Source: Clostridia bacterium (lineage in GTDB: Bacteria > Bacillota > Clostridia > Christensenellales > UBA1242). Taken from it: a stretch of 53,138 nt of DNA. The position numbers and the translations under genes are program-made. Shown here in pieces: positions 19,001-28,187 of the stretch (position 1 is its first letter; every line of letters begins with the position of its first letter). The stretch spans positions 1 through 53,138 of the forward strand of contig JAGASX010000010.1 in NCBI GenBank assembly GCA_017621525.1. The letters are read 5' to 3'. The notes under the pieces were generated by a model, which worked only from the letters and a program-made list of their open reading frames with translations, ran no database searches and had not been told where the DNA came from.

Positions 19001-22000
19001 AACAGAGGTAAGTTCACTTTGATAGTAATATCCGCTGTCGCTTCCTGTATAAACGCCCTTTAAACTTATATCGTTTGCAAGGTTGAATTTAAGGGTGCTC
19101 ATATAGCGTATATCATTTGGATTGTAAGAAATGTTTATTTGGTTGTTTCTTGTTGTAAGGCTTGGCGCGTTTAGTTTATATAAGCCCTTTATAACGTAAG
19201 AATCACTTTCCACATTCATTGTTGAAGGTGAAATAGAGCCGTTAAGTGAAAGAACAATATATTCATAAACTCCGCTTTTATCAAGTTGCAGTTTAACCAT
19301 TCCGTTTTCAAAGTTTTGACGGATTGAAGTTTCTGCCTGTGATGTGATTTTGTATCTTGCCAAAATTTCATAAGTTTGGTCAAGGGTTGCATTGATTGTA
19401 AATTGTCCGTTTACAAATGTTATGCCGTCAGTTTGCAGGTCAAGGTACCTTAAATTAAACTTGGCACTTTTGCCGTTTACAACATATCCGTCATCACATT
19501 GGTATGTGAAAATGTTGGCGGTGATAAGAGTGTTCACCTGTATTTTTTCGCCATAACCAAGCACTTCCAATGCATCTTTAAGTTTATTCATATTCAACTT
19601 AAATGACGGAATAGCAAGGTTTGATGCAACATTTGTAATCACGCCGTCAACCGCGCTGTTTAAATCTTGTCCGCCAATTGAAATATGCCAACTTGTGCCG
19701 TCATAACCAATGATGAAGTTTATGATTTCATCAAGCATATAAAGGCCGTCTTTTGGTGCATAGCGAAGTTGCATTTTGTAAACCTGACCAAGTTGTTTTG
19801 TGTATCCACTGCCTGTATTTACCATATTCATTGTTGGTTTTACAATTGCAGTATAGTATGTTTCACCGTCGCCTTCTTCTGTCTGCAAAGTAAGTTCAGG
19901 CGATGCAGAAATATAAATTTTTACCGCCTGTGAGTAATTTGATTCAATAAAGTTTGATTGCCCTACTTGGCAAATTGAGAACAGGTATTCACCTTCCGGC
20001 AGAATTCTTGCAAAGTCGTCAATTAAAACCACATTATCGCCAATTCCATGGTTGGAACGTGAAATTGATGTGATAAGTGCATCGGTGTTTTGCGCCTCAA
20101 TAGTGTCAAGGTTTTGAAGCATAAGTTGTTGGTAAATGCGAAGAAGTGTGATGTAACTATCTGTCATTGTGTTTTGATTTTCAACCGTCGCATAATCTCT
20201 TGAAGCAAAGGAAATGTCTACATCAGGCATAAGTACAGATGCGTTTATTGTGCCTGTATATGACAAGTTGGTTGCACCGCCACCGCTTACAGAGGTTATT
20301 CTCATTTGAAGCAACGCCTCATCGAATGTTGGAACGGTAAATGCAAATGGCGACTTATAAACTTCAAGACCTATTTGACTATGGAGCGACTGTGCAGGTG
20401 TTGTCTGTCCAAAATATTCGATTATATCTTGCATAAAGTCGCTTGCCAAAAATGCATCATGTTTGTAAACAATTTGTCCGTCAACAACATCAACCGCGAT
20501 AGGTGTTGGGTAAAGCATTGTGTTGGTTTTTTCAGACTCTCTGCTTGCGACCACATTTTTGTTGAAGTTAAGGGCAATGATGCTTACATTGTATGCATTG
20601 TTTTCTTTAAGTCCAACTGTACGCATATCAATGGCATTTGCTGTGGTAAGAATTTTCTTGGAAGTGCCCAAAATCATATTTTCAAGCACAACATAGTATG
20701 AGGTTGGGGTAGGCTCTCCGCCCGCCTTGTTCTCCCATGTCCAACGCAAATAGTTGTTTTCAATGGTAAGAATGTTTGCCTCATCGGCACCGTCGTTTAC
20801 GCAGTTGAGTTTATATAAGTCATACACATTTGTATTGTATTGATAGTAAGTTGTATCAGTTTTGCCCACGCGTGCAATCTTTATTGACACATCGCCATAG
20901 GCAATTGTAGAAAGCAGGTCGCGTATGCTTACCGCATAGCACTTGGTGTAAATAAGGTTTGCCTCTGTGCCCTTTTCTTGGGTGAAATAACCATTTTTAC
21001 CTTCAAGGTCGGTTACCCAATAGCCTAAAACATCGCTTGGGTAGAAGTAGAAATTGCGTGTGTCTTCTGTGTAGTCATAGCGAAGTTCGCTTTCTTCTGG
21101 CGGTGGAGTTTCTTCGCCACCTTCGCCCTCTTCGCCCGTTCCGTCGCCGGTATCTTCGCCGTCGCCGGTGTTTGTATCATCTTCAATAATTTCATCCATA
21201 AACAAGCCGGTAAGGCGAATTGAAAATGCTGTGGTTGAAATGCCTTCATTGTCAGCATCAAAAATTAAATAATCCTTTTCCAAATCTCGTCCACGCACAA
21301 GGCTTGGGTCGTCGCCGGTGCGATAGCCTATTGTAAGTGGCGACCACGCACTGCGGATAAAGCCAAATCGTCTTACAGAAAATTCTATCTCATATTCTGT
21401 ATTTGTAAGTTGAATTTCGCTTGCAAACAGGTCGAATATTTCCGCCATTGTAACAAAGAATTGAGTTTCACTTCCCTCTACCGTTTGGGCAGTGAAGTCC
21501 TTTTCAATATAGGCATCTTCACCTGTTTTCATTCTTGCGGTAAACACAAGGTCATCATAATGATGAAGGACTAATGTGAAGTTAATATTCCCCTTGTCGT
21601 CAACTGAAATATCTTGTAAGTTGTCAATCCTATATCCATAATGGTCTTGATATTGATAACTTGGCAAAATTGCCCCTGTTGCATCAAAGGTTATATAATC
21701 AATGTCATAATATCCACCAAATGGCACAGCACCGAAGAAGTCATCAGCCATAAGGTCAAATTGAGGGTTTTCTTTAATTTCTTCGGGGTGTATAATCTTT
21801 ACAACTTCTTGGTCGCCAAGGCGAAGTCGAAGTGCATATGACGCCCCCTCAACAGGCTCATCAATTGTCATTATGCCATCATTATCAATTAAAACCGCCG
21901 GTTCACTTTCAAAACGAACAACATCAAAAGTTTGAGTTGTAGAGCAAATTGCATCATTGCTGTAAACATTTAAGTTTATTTGGTTTGGCACATTGTTGCC

Positions 22001-25000
22001 TGTGAAGAAAAGTGTACACAGTGAGACATCTCCATGGCTCCATGATGGAACTTGAATATGGAAATATCCGTCAATAAGTTGAATGTTTCCGCTGTTTGCT
22101 CCGTCAATCCTTGAACGCGACCAGCAAGTTGTAATTTCTGATTCGTGGTCTCTCAAACAACCTGCCGTATATGCCTTCCAAGTTAATGCAAAGGTAAGGT
22201 CGCTGTCGGCATGGTTTGTCCAAACGTCTTTTACAATAAATTCAAAACCAGAAAGGCGGATATTTTCAAACTCGCTTTCATATTTATCTGACGGCTTAGC
22301 CCTCATAACAACTTCTGTTGGATTGTCAATTTTTGTTGTTGTAAAAATTTGAGAATCTACGCTTCCAATAAAGCCCTTTGCACCTGCCCCGCGAAGAACA
22401 TAGTCATATTGCATTTGGGCTGTAAGCCAAACTTGCACCTCTCCGGCAAGAAGTGTTGCATTTAAGTAATTTTCTATTTCATCATAGTAAACAAATCTTT
22501 CATTTTCTACAATGTATTGGTATACATTCTCTCCGCTATCTTTTGCGTTGACAACATATACAATAGGTTGTGTTTCTGTGCCGGTAAGTGTTTTTAATTC
22601 ATTTGACCAACGCAAAACACCCTCATTGCAATCTTTAAAAATTTCTTCATATGTAGTGTGTGTTACATCAAATGTTTTGTTTGCAAGGTTTTCAACTGTA
22701 ACTGCGAATGGTTTAGAGTTGAAATAATAGTGGGTTGTATCGCTGTTTTGTGCTTTAAGCATAATTTCAAATTTTGTAGTGTCTGCAAAATCTGCAAAAT
22801 TAAATGTTGCAATGTTTGCTCCAATTGTGTAGTTTACATTTGAAGAAGAGCCGTTTACAAGCACCTGTCCAACATAAGATTGGTCATAAAGAATTGCTAT
22901 TGTGCCAAAATAGCCGTCTGCTGTTTTTGATATTGCAAGTGCGTCGTCAAGTTGCAACTGCTCTATATAAATTGGGTCTGAAAGTTGGCTGTCAAGATAT
23001 GTTTTATTAAATGCTTGCACCTGAATTTTCTTTGCAATTAAAAAGTCATAAGTGCCAAGGTCTGACAGTGTGATTTGTGATGAGGTATAGCCCTCAATCG
23101 CAAGAATTTCATCAACATAAATGTCATAAGTTGAGTTTTCCGCCTCTTCCGTCCAAGAAATTATGCAATTTTCATCATCAAATGAAAGTTGTGGTTTTTT
23201 CAGTGTGTATATATCAAGGTGAGTTTCGCCGGAAGTTGTAACCGCGTTTGGTGATGGCAGGCGGTAAACTTCACCCTGAACGCCGTCGCAGAATGAGTAC
23301 ATTTCAACTTGCAAATACTCTGCCTGTCTGTATGCAGAATTAAGTGTTGGGTCGGTTGATGTCAACAAGTCAACAAGTGATTGCAAGTCATAGGTGCTTT
23401 CAGTGTTTTCAATTTGGAATGAGTGATAATAGTTTGCCGATTTGCTGTTGATAAGCCCTAAAACACCCTCAAATCTTAATACAGGAATGGTGTTAAGGTC
23501 TGTCCATGAAATATATCCGTCATAATATGTGAATGTGCTTGGAGATATTGCACGATTGAATGTTGTTTGGTTTGCAACGCTTGCAACATAGTATTGATTG
23601 CCGTTGTTCTCTGCCGGCAAATATCTTGTTTGTAAGGTGAACGAACTGCCAAATTTTGTATAGTCGAAAAGGTCAAGCGTAAAGCCCTCTTGGCTGATAA
23701 CCTGTCCGTTCATAACAACTTCAACCGCCGTAGCGTTGGAAATTACCACATAATTTTGATATTCATTTGTGCGTTTGCCAAAAATATCTTTTGCATATTC
23801 CATTTCAAAGGTAACCTCGGCAAGTCTTTCAACACCCAAGATTTGTGGATTGCTGTCAAGGTACAAAACAGGGTCATATTTAAGTCCGCTTTTTGCAATT
23901 ATTTGAACATCATAATTTTTTGCATCTGCAAGTGGATTTTGAAGAATGTATGCATATTCTTCCCTTTCTTCACCTACTACAATTGTTCCGTCAAGGTTGC
24001 CGTCAACATAGATGTCATATTGCCCGCCAAATTCAACCGCTGTTATGGTAAGCGTAAGCGCGCCATTATCATCTTCAAATTCAACTTCTGGGGTTTCAAT
24101 TGTGTATGTTGCAATAAAGTTTTGGGTAAAGAATGAATTTTCATCAACAAAATTGCAGTCGAGATTAAAGTTTGTATCTGTTGTTTTTGAATAAATTTTT
24201 ATTGTGTAATAACTGCCAAGTGGAAGAATTGGGTTTGTTGTAAGGTCGGTTGTAGTGCCCGTTAAAACAGGTGTATTATCGGTTACGTTGTACTCTTTAT
24301 CAGTTTTGTAAACTTCATAGTAATATTCAACTTCACCTTCAACGCCATTCCAAGCAAAATAGCCATTGGTTTGGCTGTCCGCCTCGCTTACAACCTCCAA
24401 AATGGAAATCGTCCTTTCTTTTTGCACTTGCAATGCGTGTTCTACGCCGTCTTCAATGGTTGTAGCAACAATTGTGAATGTATAATCTCTGCCGTTTGGT
24501 GAAATCTGGCCAAGGTTTTCAAAAGAAATTTGCACTTTGCCGTTTTCTACCACCCTTTGCACATCTGTCATAAGGTTGCCATTGATGAAAAGCGTATATG
24601 TATTTGCGTTTTCCACTTCATCAAAAGTGATTGTAGAAGTTGTGCCGTTAAGTGCGTGCGTAAAGTCTGCAATTTCTTCAAGAACGAAGAAATTGAAAAT
24701 GTATTCGCTGGAATTTACAACACTTTCGCTTGACGCATCGCCAAAATATTTTTCTTGAGCGCCCGATGATGAAGTTTCATCTGCGTTTGGCAGTGCGGTA
24801 ACCTTTATTGAATGTTGCCCAACAGGAAGAACTGAAAGGTCTATGGTTGCGGTAAGCCCACTTTGAATGTTGTAAGCAATACTTCTTCCGCCAAATGAAA
24901 TTTTATAATTTTTTGAATAGTGATTTTCATTAAAAGTAACTTGGGCAGTTTTGCCTACAAATTCAACAGAAACTTCTGGAACTTCAAGTTTTGCATAAGT

Positions 25001-26131
25001 TTTTACAGTTGAGGTGTTGCTGTTAAGGAAAAATCCGTTTGCAGTGGTTTGTCCCAAAGCCATAATTTGAACATTGTAAAGGCCACCTTCAAATCCGTCA
25101 AGAAATTCCTTTATTTCAGCCCCACTTACAACGCCATGCACTTCGCTGTCGCCGGCAAAATTTGTTGCAGAAAGCAAATAACTGTTTGCGTTTGCCTCGC
25201 CAGCCCATGCAATTGCGCCGTCGGTGCCGTCATAGTTGTAGTTCAGGATTGGGGTTTGAAGTTTTGTAAGTGTAAACTTTGAAGTTGTTGAAAGTTTTGT
25301 GCCTACCATGTCGTTTGCAACAACCAAAAGTTCCAACTCACTTCCGCCCGCATATCTTGTAAAGTCAAATTGGAAAAAGTTTTCGCTTATGCCGGAAGCA
25401 AGTTTAAAGCCTTCCAGCCAAACATCGTAAGTTGCCTCCTCTTTGGCTGTCCAAGAGAATTTTGCAATTTGGTTGCCAATTGTTTGCTCTACCTGCAAGT
25501 TTGCCCCTTCAACCAAACCCATAACACCGTTGTTTATATCTTTTGTTATGGTTTTTGAGTTGTCAATTTCTTCTTCATCGCCCAAAGCGGTGATTGAAAT
25601 GTTGTACGCCCCTTTATTTGGGAATGTGAATGAATTTTCTGTAACAGACAATTCGCTTAATGCACCAAGTGTGCCGGTTGCATCATATTCAGCATATTTA
25701 ATCTTATATTCTTGGGCATAAATTGTTTTACCATTTTTTACAATAAATGATTTATCCCAAATTAAAGTGTAATCGTCGCCAATTTGAAGATTTTTTGGGG
25801 AAGAAAATTTATACTTAACATTCACCTTTGCCTTTGCAATGGTTTTGTTGTCGCTTTTTGCAAATATGTAAGTTTCACCAGAGTTTATCGCCTTGTATTG
25901 CCCTTTTGCCTCTTTCTGCAAAATTCCTTCATTTGAAAGGTCAAAAATAACACCCTCTGCGTCTATGCCTTGTAAGGTGATTTCATCTAAAAAATTGATT
26001 GTTTCTTCCAATGATAAATTATATTCATTTTGTGCAAATTGCCCACTGATATTTGATGGGCTGTTGCAGGCAGTTAAACAGCCACTCACCAAAAAGGCAA
26101 ACATAAAAAGCGTAAAGATTTTTTTCTTCAT
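16088..26131 (-). CDS. Giant repeat-rich surface lipoprotein
   Basis: A 3347-residue cell-surface protein. The chosen ATG (26131) has GGAAGAGG close upstream; an in-frame ATG 27 nt earlier lacks one. The N-terminus is a lipoprotein signal with cysteines in SGCLTAC. The body consists of many fibronectin-III or Ig-like beta-sandwich repeats of about 90-100 residues with recurring YxVxIxAL strands. An acidic low-complexity linker rich in Asp, Glu, Gly and Thr sits near residues 1640-1685. The last 450 residues read like a GLUG/beta-helix region: GNGTKANPYLI, then repeated GGIVGVNYG, GGICAYNG and GGIAYV turns. Adhesion to host or dietary surfaces is a reasonable guess. Two paralogous membrane-anchored proteins follow it. 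Confidence 0.8.
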   Translation of the reverse strand: MKKKIFTLFMFAFLVSGCLTACNSPSNISGQFAQNEYNLSLEETINFLDEITLQGIDAEGVIFDLSNEGILQKEAKGQYKAINSGETYIFAKSDNKTIAKAKVNVKYKFSSPKNLQIGDDYTLIWDKSFIVKNGKTIYAQEYKIKYAEYDATGTLGALSELSVTENSFTFPNKGAYNISITALGDEEEIDNSKTITKDINNGVMGLVEGANLQVEQTIGNQIAKFSWTAKEEATYDVWLEGFKLASGISENFFQFDFTRYAGGSELELLVVANDMVGTKLSTTSKFTLTKLQTPILNYNYDGTDGAIAWAGEANANSYLLSATNFAGDSEVHGVVSGAEIKEFLDGFEGGLYNVQIMALGQTTANGFFLNSNTSTVKTYAKLEVPEVSVEFVGKTAQVTFNENHYSKNYKISFGGRSIAYNIQSGLTATIDLSVLPVGQHSIKVTALPNADETSSSGAQEKYFGDASSESVVNSSEYIFNFFVLEEIADFTHALNGTTSTITFDEVENANTYTLFINGNLMTDVQRVVENGKVQISFENLGQISPNGRDYTFTIVATTIEDGVEHALQVQKERTISILEVVSEADSQTNGYFAWNGVEGEVEYYYEVYKTDKEYNVTDNTPVLTGTTTDLTTNPILPLGSYYTIKIYSKTTDTNFNLDCNFVDENSFFTQNFIATYTIETPEVEFEDDNGALTLTITAVEFGGQYDIYVDGNLDGTIVVGEEREEYAYILQNPLADAKNYDVQIIAKSGLKYDPVLYLDSNPQILGVERLAEVTFEMEYAKDIFGKRTNEYQNYVVISNATAVEVVMNGQVISQEGFTLDLFDYTKFGSSFTLQTRYLPAENNGNQYYVASVANQTTFNRAISPSTFTYYDGYISWTDLNTIPVLRFEGVLGLINSKSANYYHSFQIENTESTYDLQSLVDLLTSTDPTLNSAYRQAEYLQVEMYSFCDGVQGEVYRLPSPNAVTTSGETHLDIYTLKKPQLSFDDENCIISWTEEAENSTYDIYVDEILAIEGYTSSQITLSDLGTYDFLIAKKIQVQAFNKTYLDSQLSDPIYIEQLQLDDALAISKTADGYFGTIAILYDQSYVGQVLVNGSSSNVNYTIGANIATFNFADFADTTKFEIMLKAQNSDTTHYYFNSKPFAVTVENLANKTFDVTHTTYEEIFKDCNEGVLRWSNELKTLTGTETQPIVYVVNAKDSGENVYQYIVENERFVYYDEIENYLNATLLAGEVQVWLTAQMQYDYVLRGAGAKGFIGSVDSQIFTTTKIDNPTEVVMRAKPSDKYESEFENIRLSGFEFIVKDVWTNHADSDLTFALTWKAYTAGCLRDHESEITTCWSRSRIDGANSGNIQLIDGYFHIQVPSWSHGDVSLCTLFFTGNNVPNQINLNVYSNDAICSTTQTFDVVRFESEPAVLIDNDGIMTIDEPVEGASYALRLRLGDQEVVKIIHPEEIKENPQFDLMADDFFGAVPFGGYYDIDYITFDATGAILPSYQYQDHYGYRIDNLQDISVDDKGNINFTLVLHHYDDLVFTARMKTGEDAYIEKDFTAQTVEGSETQFFVTMAEIFDLFASEIQLTNTEYEIEFSVRRFGFIRSAWSPLTIGYRTGDDPSLVRGRDLEKDYLIFDADNEGISTTAFSIRLTGLFMDEIIEDDTNTGDGEDTGDGTGEEGEGGEETPPPEESELRYDYTEDTRNFYFYPSDVLGYWVTDLEGKNGYFTQEKGTEANLIYTKCYAVSIRDLLSTIAYGDVSIKIARVGKTDTTYYQYNTNVYDLYKLNCVNDGADEANILTIENNYLRWTWENKAGGEPTPTSYYVVLENMILGTSKKILTTANAIDMRTVGLKENNAYNVSIIALNFNKNVVASRESEKTNTMLYPTPIAVDVVDGQIVYKHDAFLASDFMQDIIEYFGQTTPAQSLHSQIGLEVYKSPFAFTVPTFDEALLQMRITSVSGGGATNLSYTGTINASVLMPDVDISFASRDYATVENQNTMTDSYITLLRIYQQLMLQNLDTIEAQNTDALITSISRSNHGIGDNVVLIDDFARILPEGEYLFSICQVGQSNFIESNYSQAVKIYISASPELTLQTEEGDGETYYTAIVKPTMNMVNTGSGYTKQLGQVYKMQLRYAPKDGLYMLDEIINFIIGYDGTSWHISIGGQDLNSAVDGVITNVASNLAIPSFKLNMNKLKDALEVLGYGEKIQVNTLITANIFTYQCDDGYVVNGKSAKFNLRYLDLQTDGITFVNGQFTINATLDQTYEILARYKITSQAETSIRQNFENGMVKLQLDKSGVYEYIVLSLNGSISPSTMNVESDSYVIKGLYKLNAPSLTTRNNQINISYNPNDIRYMSTLKFNLANDISLKGVYTGSDSGYYYQSELTSVDSVVPYIVGSVNGYDEVIYPSELMAEEFYAYLSGNSGTFTVSDEAVSQGDILLVFSETRPVLSSSVSVIEAKMLPSINSIGLYGGDFYLDDRCVGIDMVTDKDFNHLSGNIVYEILVRYYGFDNLDENGNTLMELHEETLYSERMYASEVQSFAQIVGSQFISADYEYFTISVTVLGALRADKDTANAIQTLEGTYLLLADSVYFGPNSEYPSADYGQHALRSLTVTSPIMTRTKAPFLASESNGVMNGALQFVIDKSLFYYEDSIGGRMRGPLICGDEGEEDESNKIAQHTASRISITAKYGYGGGTITEQVYGTITFSTSTELGQENYVYCSVVPSEGLFSMAMDTISFYITIYGRSQITSVPLVINDVYKLPQVTEEYYDVELVGERTYLNFTKYFERISIANDFSCYKVTIQYMLAGDDAVYTEELTSSSPIKRFELYSTLTILSIQAQDAQDGTTLNPKKLLYSDTTILALNQTSIDGLQVSWNSQAMRFEWSWADGRTEEYEYYVSLYVSGKQETEIVSTNYYMPHNRGLISSGGFEIRARVKSQGTNQMYSFSDRLVYEGEEISYLLYSGGNGTKANPYLILNETDFINIEKRNTIDKKFYFALGDNVTINLANLYTTVDGTLKPIIKEFYGSLDGSGYKLTITSSIVANLDTPFEGALVGISSLNFTQYSSIFHSLSAVAEIKNMYIDYTIAYNNMFDSFIMFSPIAMYNFGEISNVNVTEFTVKNLGGKGENNVFVGGIVGVNYGNITGCTNSATFAYSMAQQLSLNFGFGGICAYNGNITSAYGVISNCFCQGEKQVTVSVNNNLVYLAGITISNAGKISTSGNDGNLKLNARGAGVTTFTGYYAGITVASNNGVLEYLYNNGTIENASSYGTLNFGGIAYVISGGTINTLVETVAGQPIAKSCTSKPTSLGSNYATASSGTHSLITTLALSAQSINCPNSYVLKIATSGEGFKASIAKA

Positions 26132-26177
26132 AGCGACCTCTTCCTTTATTATTTTCATATTAACACTTTTTAAGCCA

Positions 26178-26210
26178 TTTAGGCAAATGTTTTAACAAAT
26201 TTTGCCTAAA
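26178..26210. promoter_or_regulatory. Perfect inverted repeat upstream of the giant gene
   Basis: Two perfect 10-nt arms, TTTAGGCAAA (26178-26187) and TTTGCCTAAA (26201-26210), with a 13-nt gap, lie about 45 nt before the giant lipoprotein start. It could be a regulator's operator or a 5' UTR hairpin; it lacks a T-tract on the minus strand and so is not a typical terminator. Confidence 0.5.
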
Positions 26211-26220
26211 TAAATATCTA

Positions 26221-26358
26221 AAAGATATTTTATATTATTAAATAAAAATTTTTTTTAAAAATATTTAAAAATAAAAAATAATGAAAAATATCACAAAAAA
26301 TCATTAAAAATTAAAAAAAATAATAAAAAATAATGAGAAAATTAAAATAAAAATAAAA
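26221..26358. other. Extreme A/T-only tract
   Basis: Nearly pure A and T for about 140 nt between the giant lipoprotein gene and the dual-HEPN gene. No gene or clear promoter can be placed with confidence. Such tracts often bend DNA or mark recombination borders; this is inference. Confidence 0.5.
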
Positions 26359-26386
26359 AATGCCTATAAAAATAGACATTTTTGTT
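26358..26386 (-). terminator. Terminator of the dual-HEPN gene
   Basis: On the minus strand a hairpin with AAAATGTCTAT and a partly complementary ATAGGCATTTT arm precedes T-rich sequence, just after the dual-HEPN stop codon. Confidence 0.55.
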
Positions 26387-26388
26387 TT

Positions 26389-27870
26389 TTATGAAAGATA
26401 TGTTCCGTCGTCCTCAATTTCTTTATTTTCATAGTTTTGATAAACAGATTCTGCAATTGCAACAAGGTCTTCTTTGTCGCAAACCAAAACTTCTTCAAGG
26501 TCGTCGGCTTTAATATCATACTGTGCCTCTTTAAGTGCAATTGCATCGGCAACGGTAAAATTGCCAGCCCTTCTCATTCTTCTATCCTCGCGTTTAAAAG
26601 CACGCAGTTTTGCCTTGCCTTGGGCGTTAAGGTCATAAAATTTAATTATTCCGTCAATATTTGCAGTATACCAGCCATGGACAAGGGAATTTCTTATTTT
26701 TTCAAGTGTTTCACCCGCGTTTACTCCCACCATTGCGGTAACATTTTCATCATCATCAAAATTTGCGTCTTTATTGTAAAATTGTGATGTAAGAACAAAT
26801 TTTGCATAGCCAATTGCGTCATGGCAAAGCAAAACTTCTGGGCTGTTTGCACATTTCCATGCAAGGTATCCGCTTTCATCACCCATCATAGTTTGCAGGC
26901 GTTCATTTAAAATTTTGTTTACGCCAAAATAATCTTTTGCAGGCTCTTCACACATAATTTCATTAAAAGCAAAATTTAGGTCATTTGCAATTGCGTTTGC
27001 ACTGCGTTTTGGACGATAATATAACGCCATAAAAATTTCATTTTTTCTCTTGAAAAATTTTGCCAAACCTGTTCTGTTTAAATAAACCTTTTTGCCCTCT
27101 GGGTGTTCTTTTAAAAATTGTGCATTTTTAAATTTTAAATAGCCATTGGATATGCTTGCAATTCTTCTTGCGTTATTCTCTTTTATAATCGCGCCGTCAA
27201 CAAAGCGATTTACCTGCCCTAAATACTCTTTCAAAAGCGTTAATGGTGCGTTTACTGCATCATTCTCTCTGCCGTTTAAATAAAGGGATACAACCACTTC
27301 GCCACCTTCGCTTGAAAGGTCATAATTATTATGCGCAATGGTGTTGCGAATTCTTGTGCAAAGCAGGTCCTCTTTCATCTCTAAAAATTGGTCATGCCCT
27401 GCAAAAAGTTGTCTTTTAAGGCGAAGATATGAAATGTTATGCCCTGCACGCTCCCAATCAACGTAACTATAAAAAATCTCTTTAAATTGAATTAAATTGC
27501 CCAAAATGTTAGACACATTTAAGTATGCAATATTGTTTAAATCGTCGCGTGAAATACCATATTTTTCGGCCTCTACAAATATTTTTGCAAGAGGTGCATT
27601 TTCCCCAACCATAATCTCTTTTGTTTTGATAAGTGAAAGCCAAATCCTTCGCATAAATTCAAGCGAATCATTTTGATAATCTCTGTTATATTGCCCCGCT
27701 TTAAAATGCAAAAATTGCATAAGACATGAAGGCTCTTGCTTGTTTTTATCATTCTCTGTCAAGCCATTTACAAACTTAAAATTATTATAGAAAAAAGATA
27801 TTGGCGACCTTACAAGTTCCAACGGACCTCTTCCCTCTTCATTTTTGTAAAAACCTTTATTTTCTTCCAT
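26389..27870 (-). CDS. Dual-HEPN putative ribonuclease
   Basis: A 493-residue protein not assigned to a family. Two copies of the HEPN ribonuclease motif R-N-x-x-x-H are present: RNTIAH at residues 175-180 and RNSLVH at 393-398, each preceded by a basic or amphipathic helix (TRI and EKI) and followed by a short aromatic-containing loop (NNYDL and GWYTA). HEPN domains cut RNA as dimers. Two motifs in one chain, about 218 residues apart, is the Cas13 arrangement, but Cas13 effectors are usually over 750 residues and no wider similarity is evident. The gene has a consensus-like promoter whose predicted first base is the A of this ATG, and no Shine-Dalgarno. It lies downstream of two small RNA genes and the CRISPR array, on the same strand. 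An antiviral or toxin RNase is inferred. Confidence 0.7.
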   Translation of the reverse strand: MEENKGFYKNEEGRGPLELVRSPISFFYNNFKFVNGLTENDKNKQEPSCLMQFLHFKAGQYNRDYQNDSLEFMRRIWLSLIKTKEIMVGENAPLAKIFVEAEKYGISRDDLNNIAYLNVSNILGNLIQFKEIFYSYVDWERAGHNISYLRLKRQLFAGHDQFLEMKEDLLCTRIRNTIAHNNYDLSSEGGEVVVSLYLNGRENDAVNAPLTLLKEYLGQVNRFVDGAIIKENNARRIASISNGYLKFKNAQFLKEHPEGKKVYLNRTGLAKFFKRKNEIFMALYYRPKRSANAIANDLNFAFNEIMCEEPAKDYFGVNKILNERLQTMMGDESGYLAWKCANSPEVLLCHDAIGYAKFVLTSQFYNKDANFDDDENVTAMVGVNAGETLEKIRNSLVHGWYTANIDGIIKFYDLNAQGKAKLRAFKREDRRMRRAGNFTVADAIALKEAQYDIKADDLEEVLVCDKEDLVAIAESVYQNYENKEIEDDGTYLS

Positions 27871-27876
27871 ACTTAT

Positions 27877-27904
27877 ATTGTATAACATAATCACATTTTG
27901 TCAA
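27877..27904 (-). promoter_or_regulatory. Promoter of the dual-HEPN gene (predicted leaderless)
   Basis: TTGACA (27899-27904) and TACAAT (27877-27882) with a 16-bp spacer on the minus strand. The expected start of transcription, 7 nt beyond the -10, is position 27870, the A of the ATG. Confidence 0.65.
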
Positions 27905-27937
27905 GACCCAAAGTTGATTTTGGGGCGGAAATTTCTT

Positions 27938-28187
27938 TCAATCAAGCCAAACGTACACCCTTGCCTTGTTATCTATAATACCCACCCAAAATGATAATTT
28001 ATTGTATATTTTTTTATAAATATAATTGCCTATATTGTAAAGTTTCTTTATCATTCCTTTCCCATGAGTGTTAGTTAAAAGTTTTGCAATATGGCTCATA
28101 AAATCATCACATAATTTTTCAACATATTTTAAAGATTCTTTGTTACATTTTTTACAATATTTTATGTGTGTATTTTTTCTTTTTCAT
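27938..28187 (-). pseudogene. Frameshifted small CxxC protein gene
   Basis: ATG at 28187 opens a reading frame that stops after 11 codons (MKKKKYTHKIL). Removing one A from the A-rich run after the ATG joins it to a downstream frame, giving an 82-residue protein with a CKKC zinc-binding-like knuckle near residues 11-14 and an aromatic-rich C-terminus ending YVWLD. The 250-nt span is 83 codons plus one base, as expected for a single-base insertion. A TGATATAAT extended -10 (28194-28199) places the predicted transcript start at the A of the ATG. It may be a dead gene, a programmed slippage site or a sequencing error in a homopolymer. No family recognised. Confidence 0.45.

Noticed and set aside
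26389..27870. Dual-HEPN protein as a standard Abi_2 (AbiD/AbiF) protein or Cas13
   Set aside because: The Abi_2 N-terminal pattern and its HHNRLW-type motif are missing; Cas13 lengths and flanking motifs do not fit. Only the paired RNxxxH motifs are shared.
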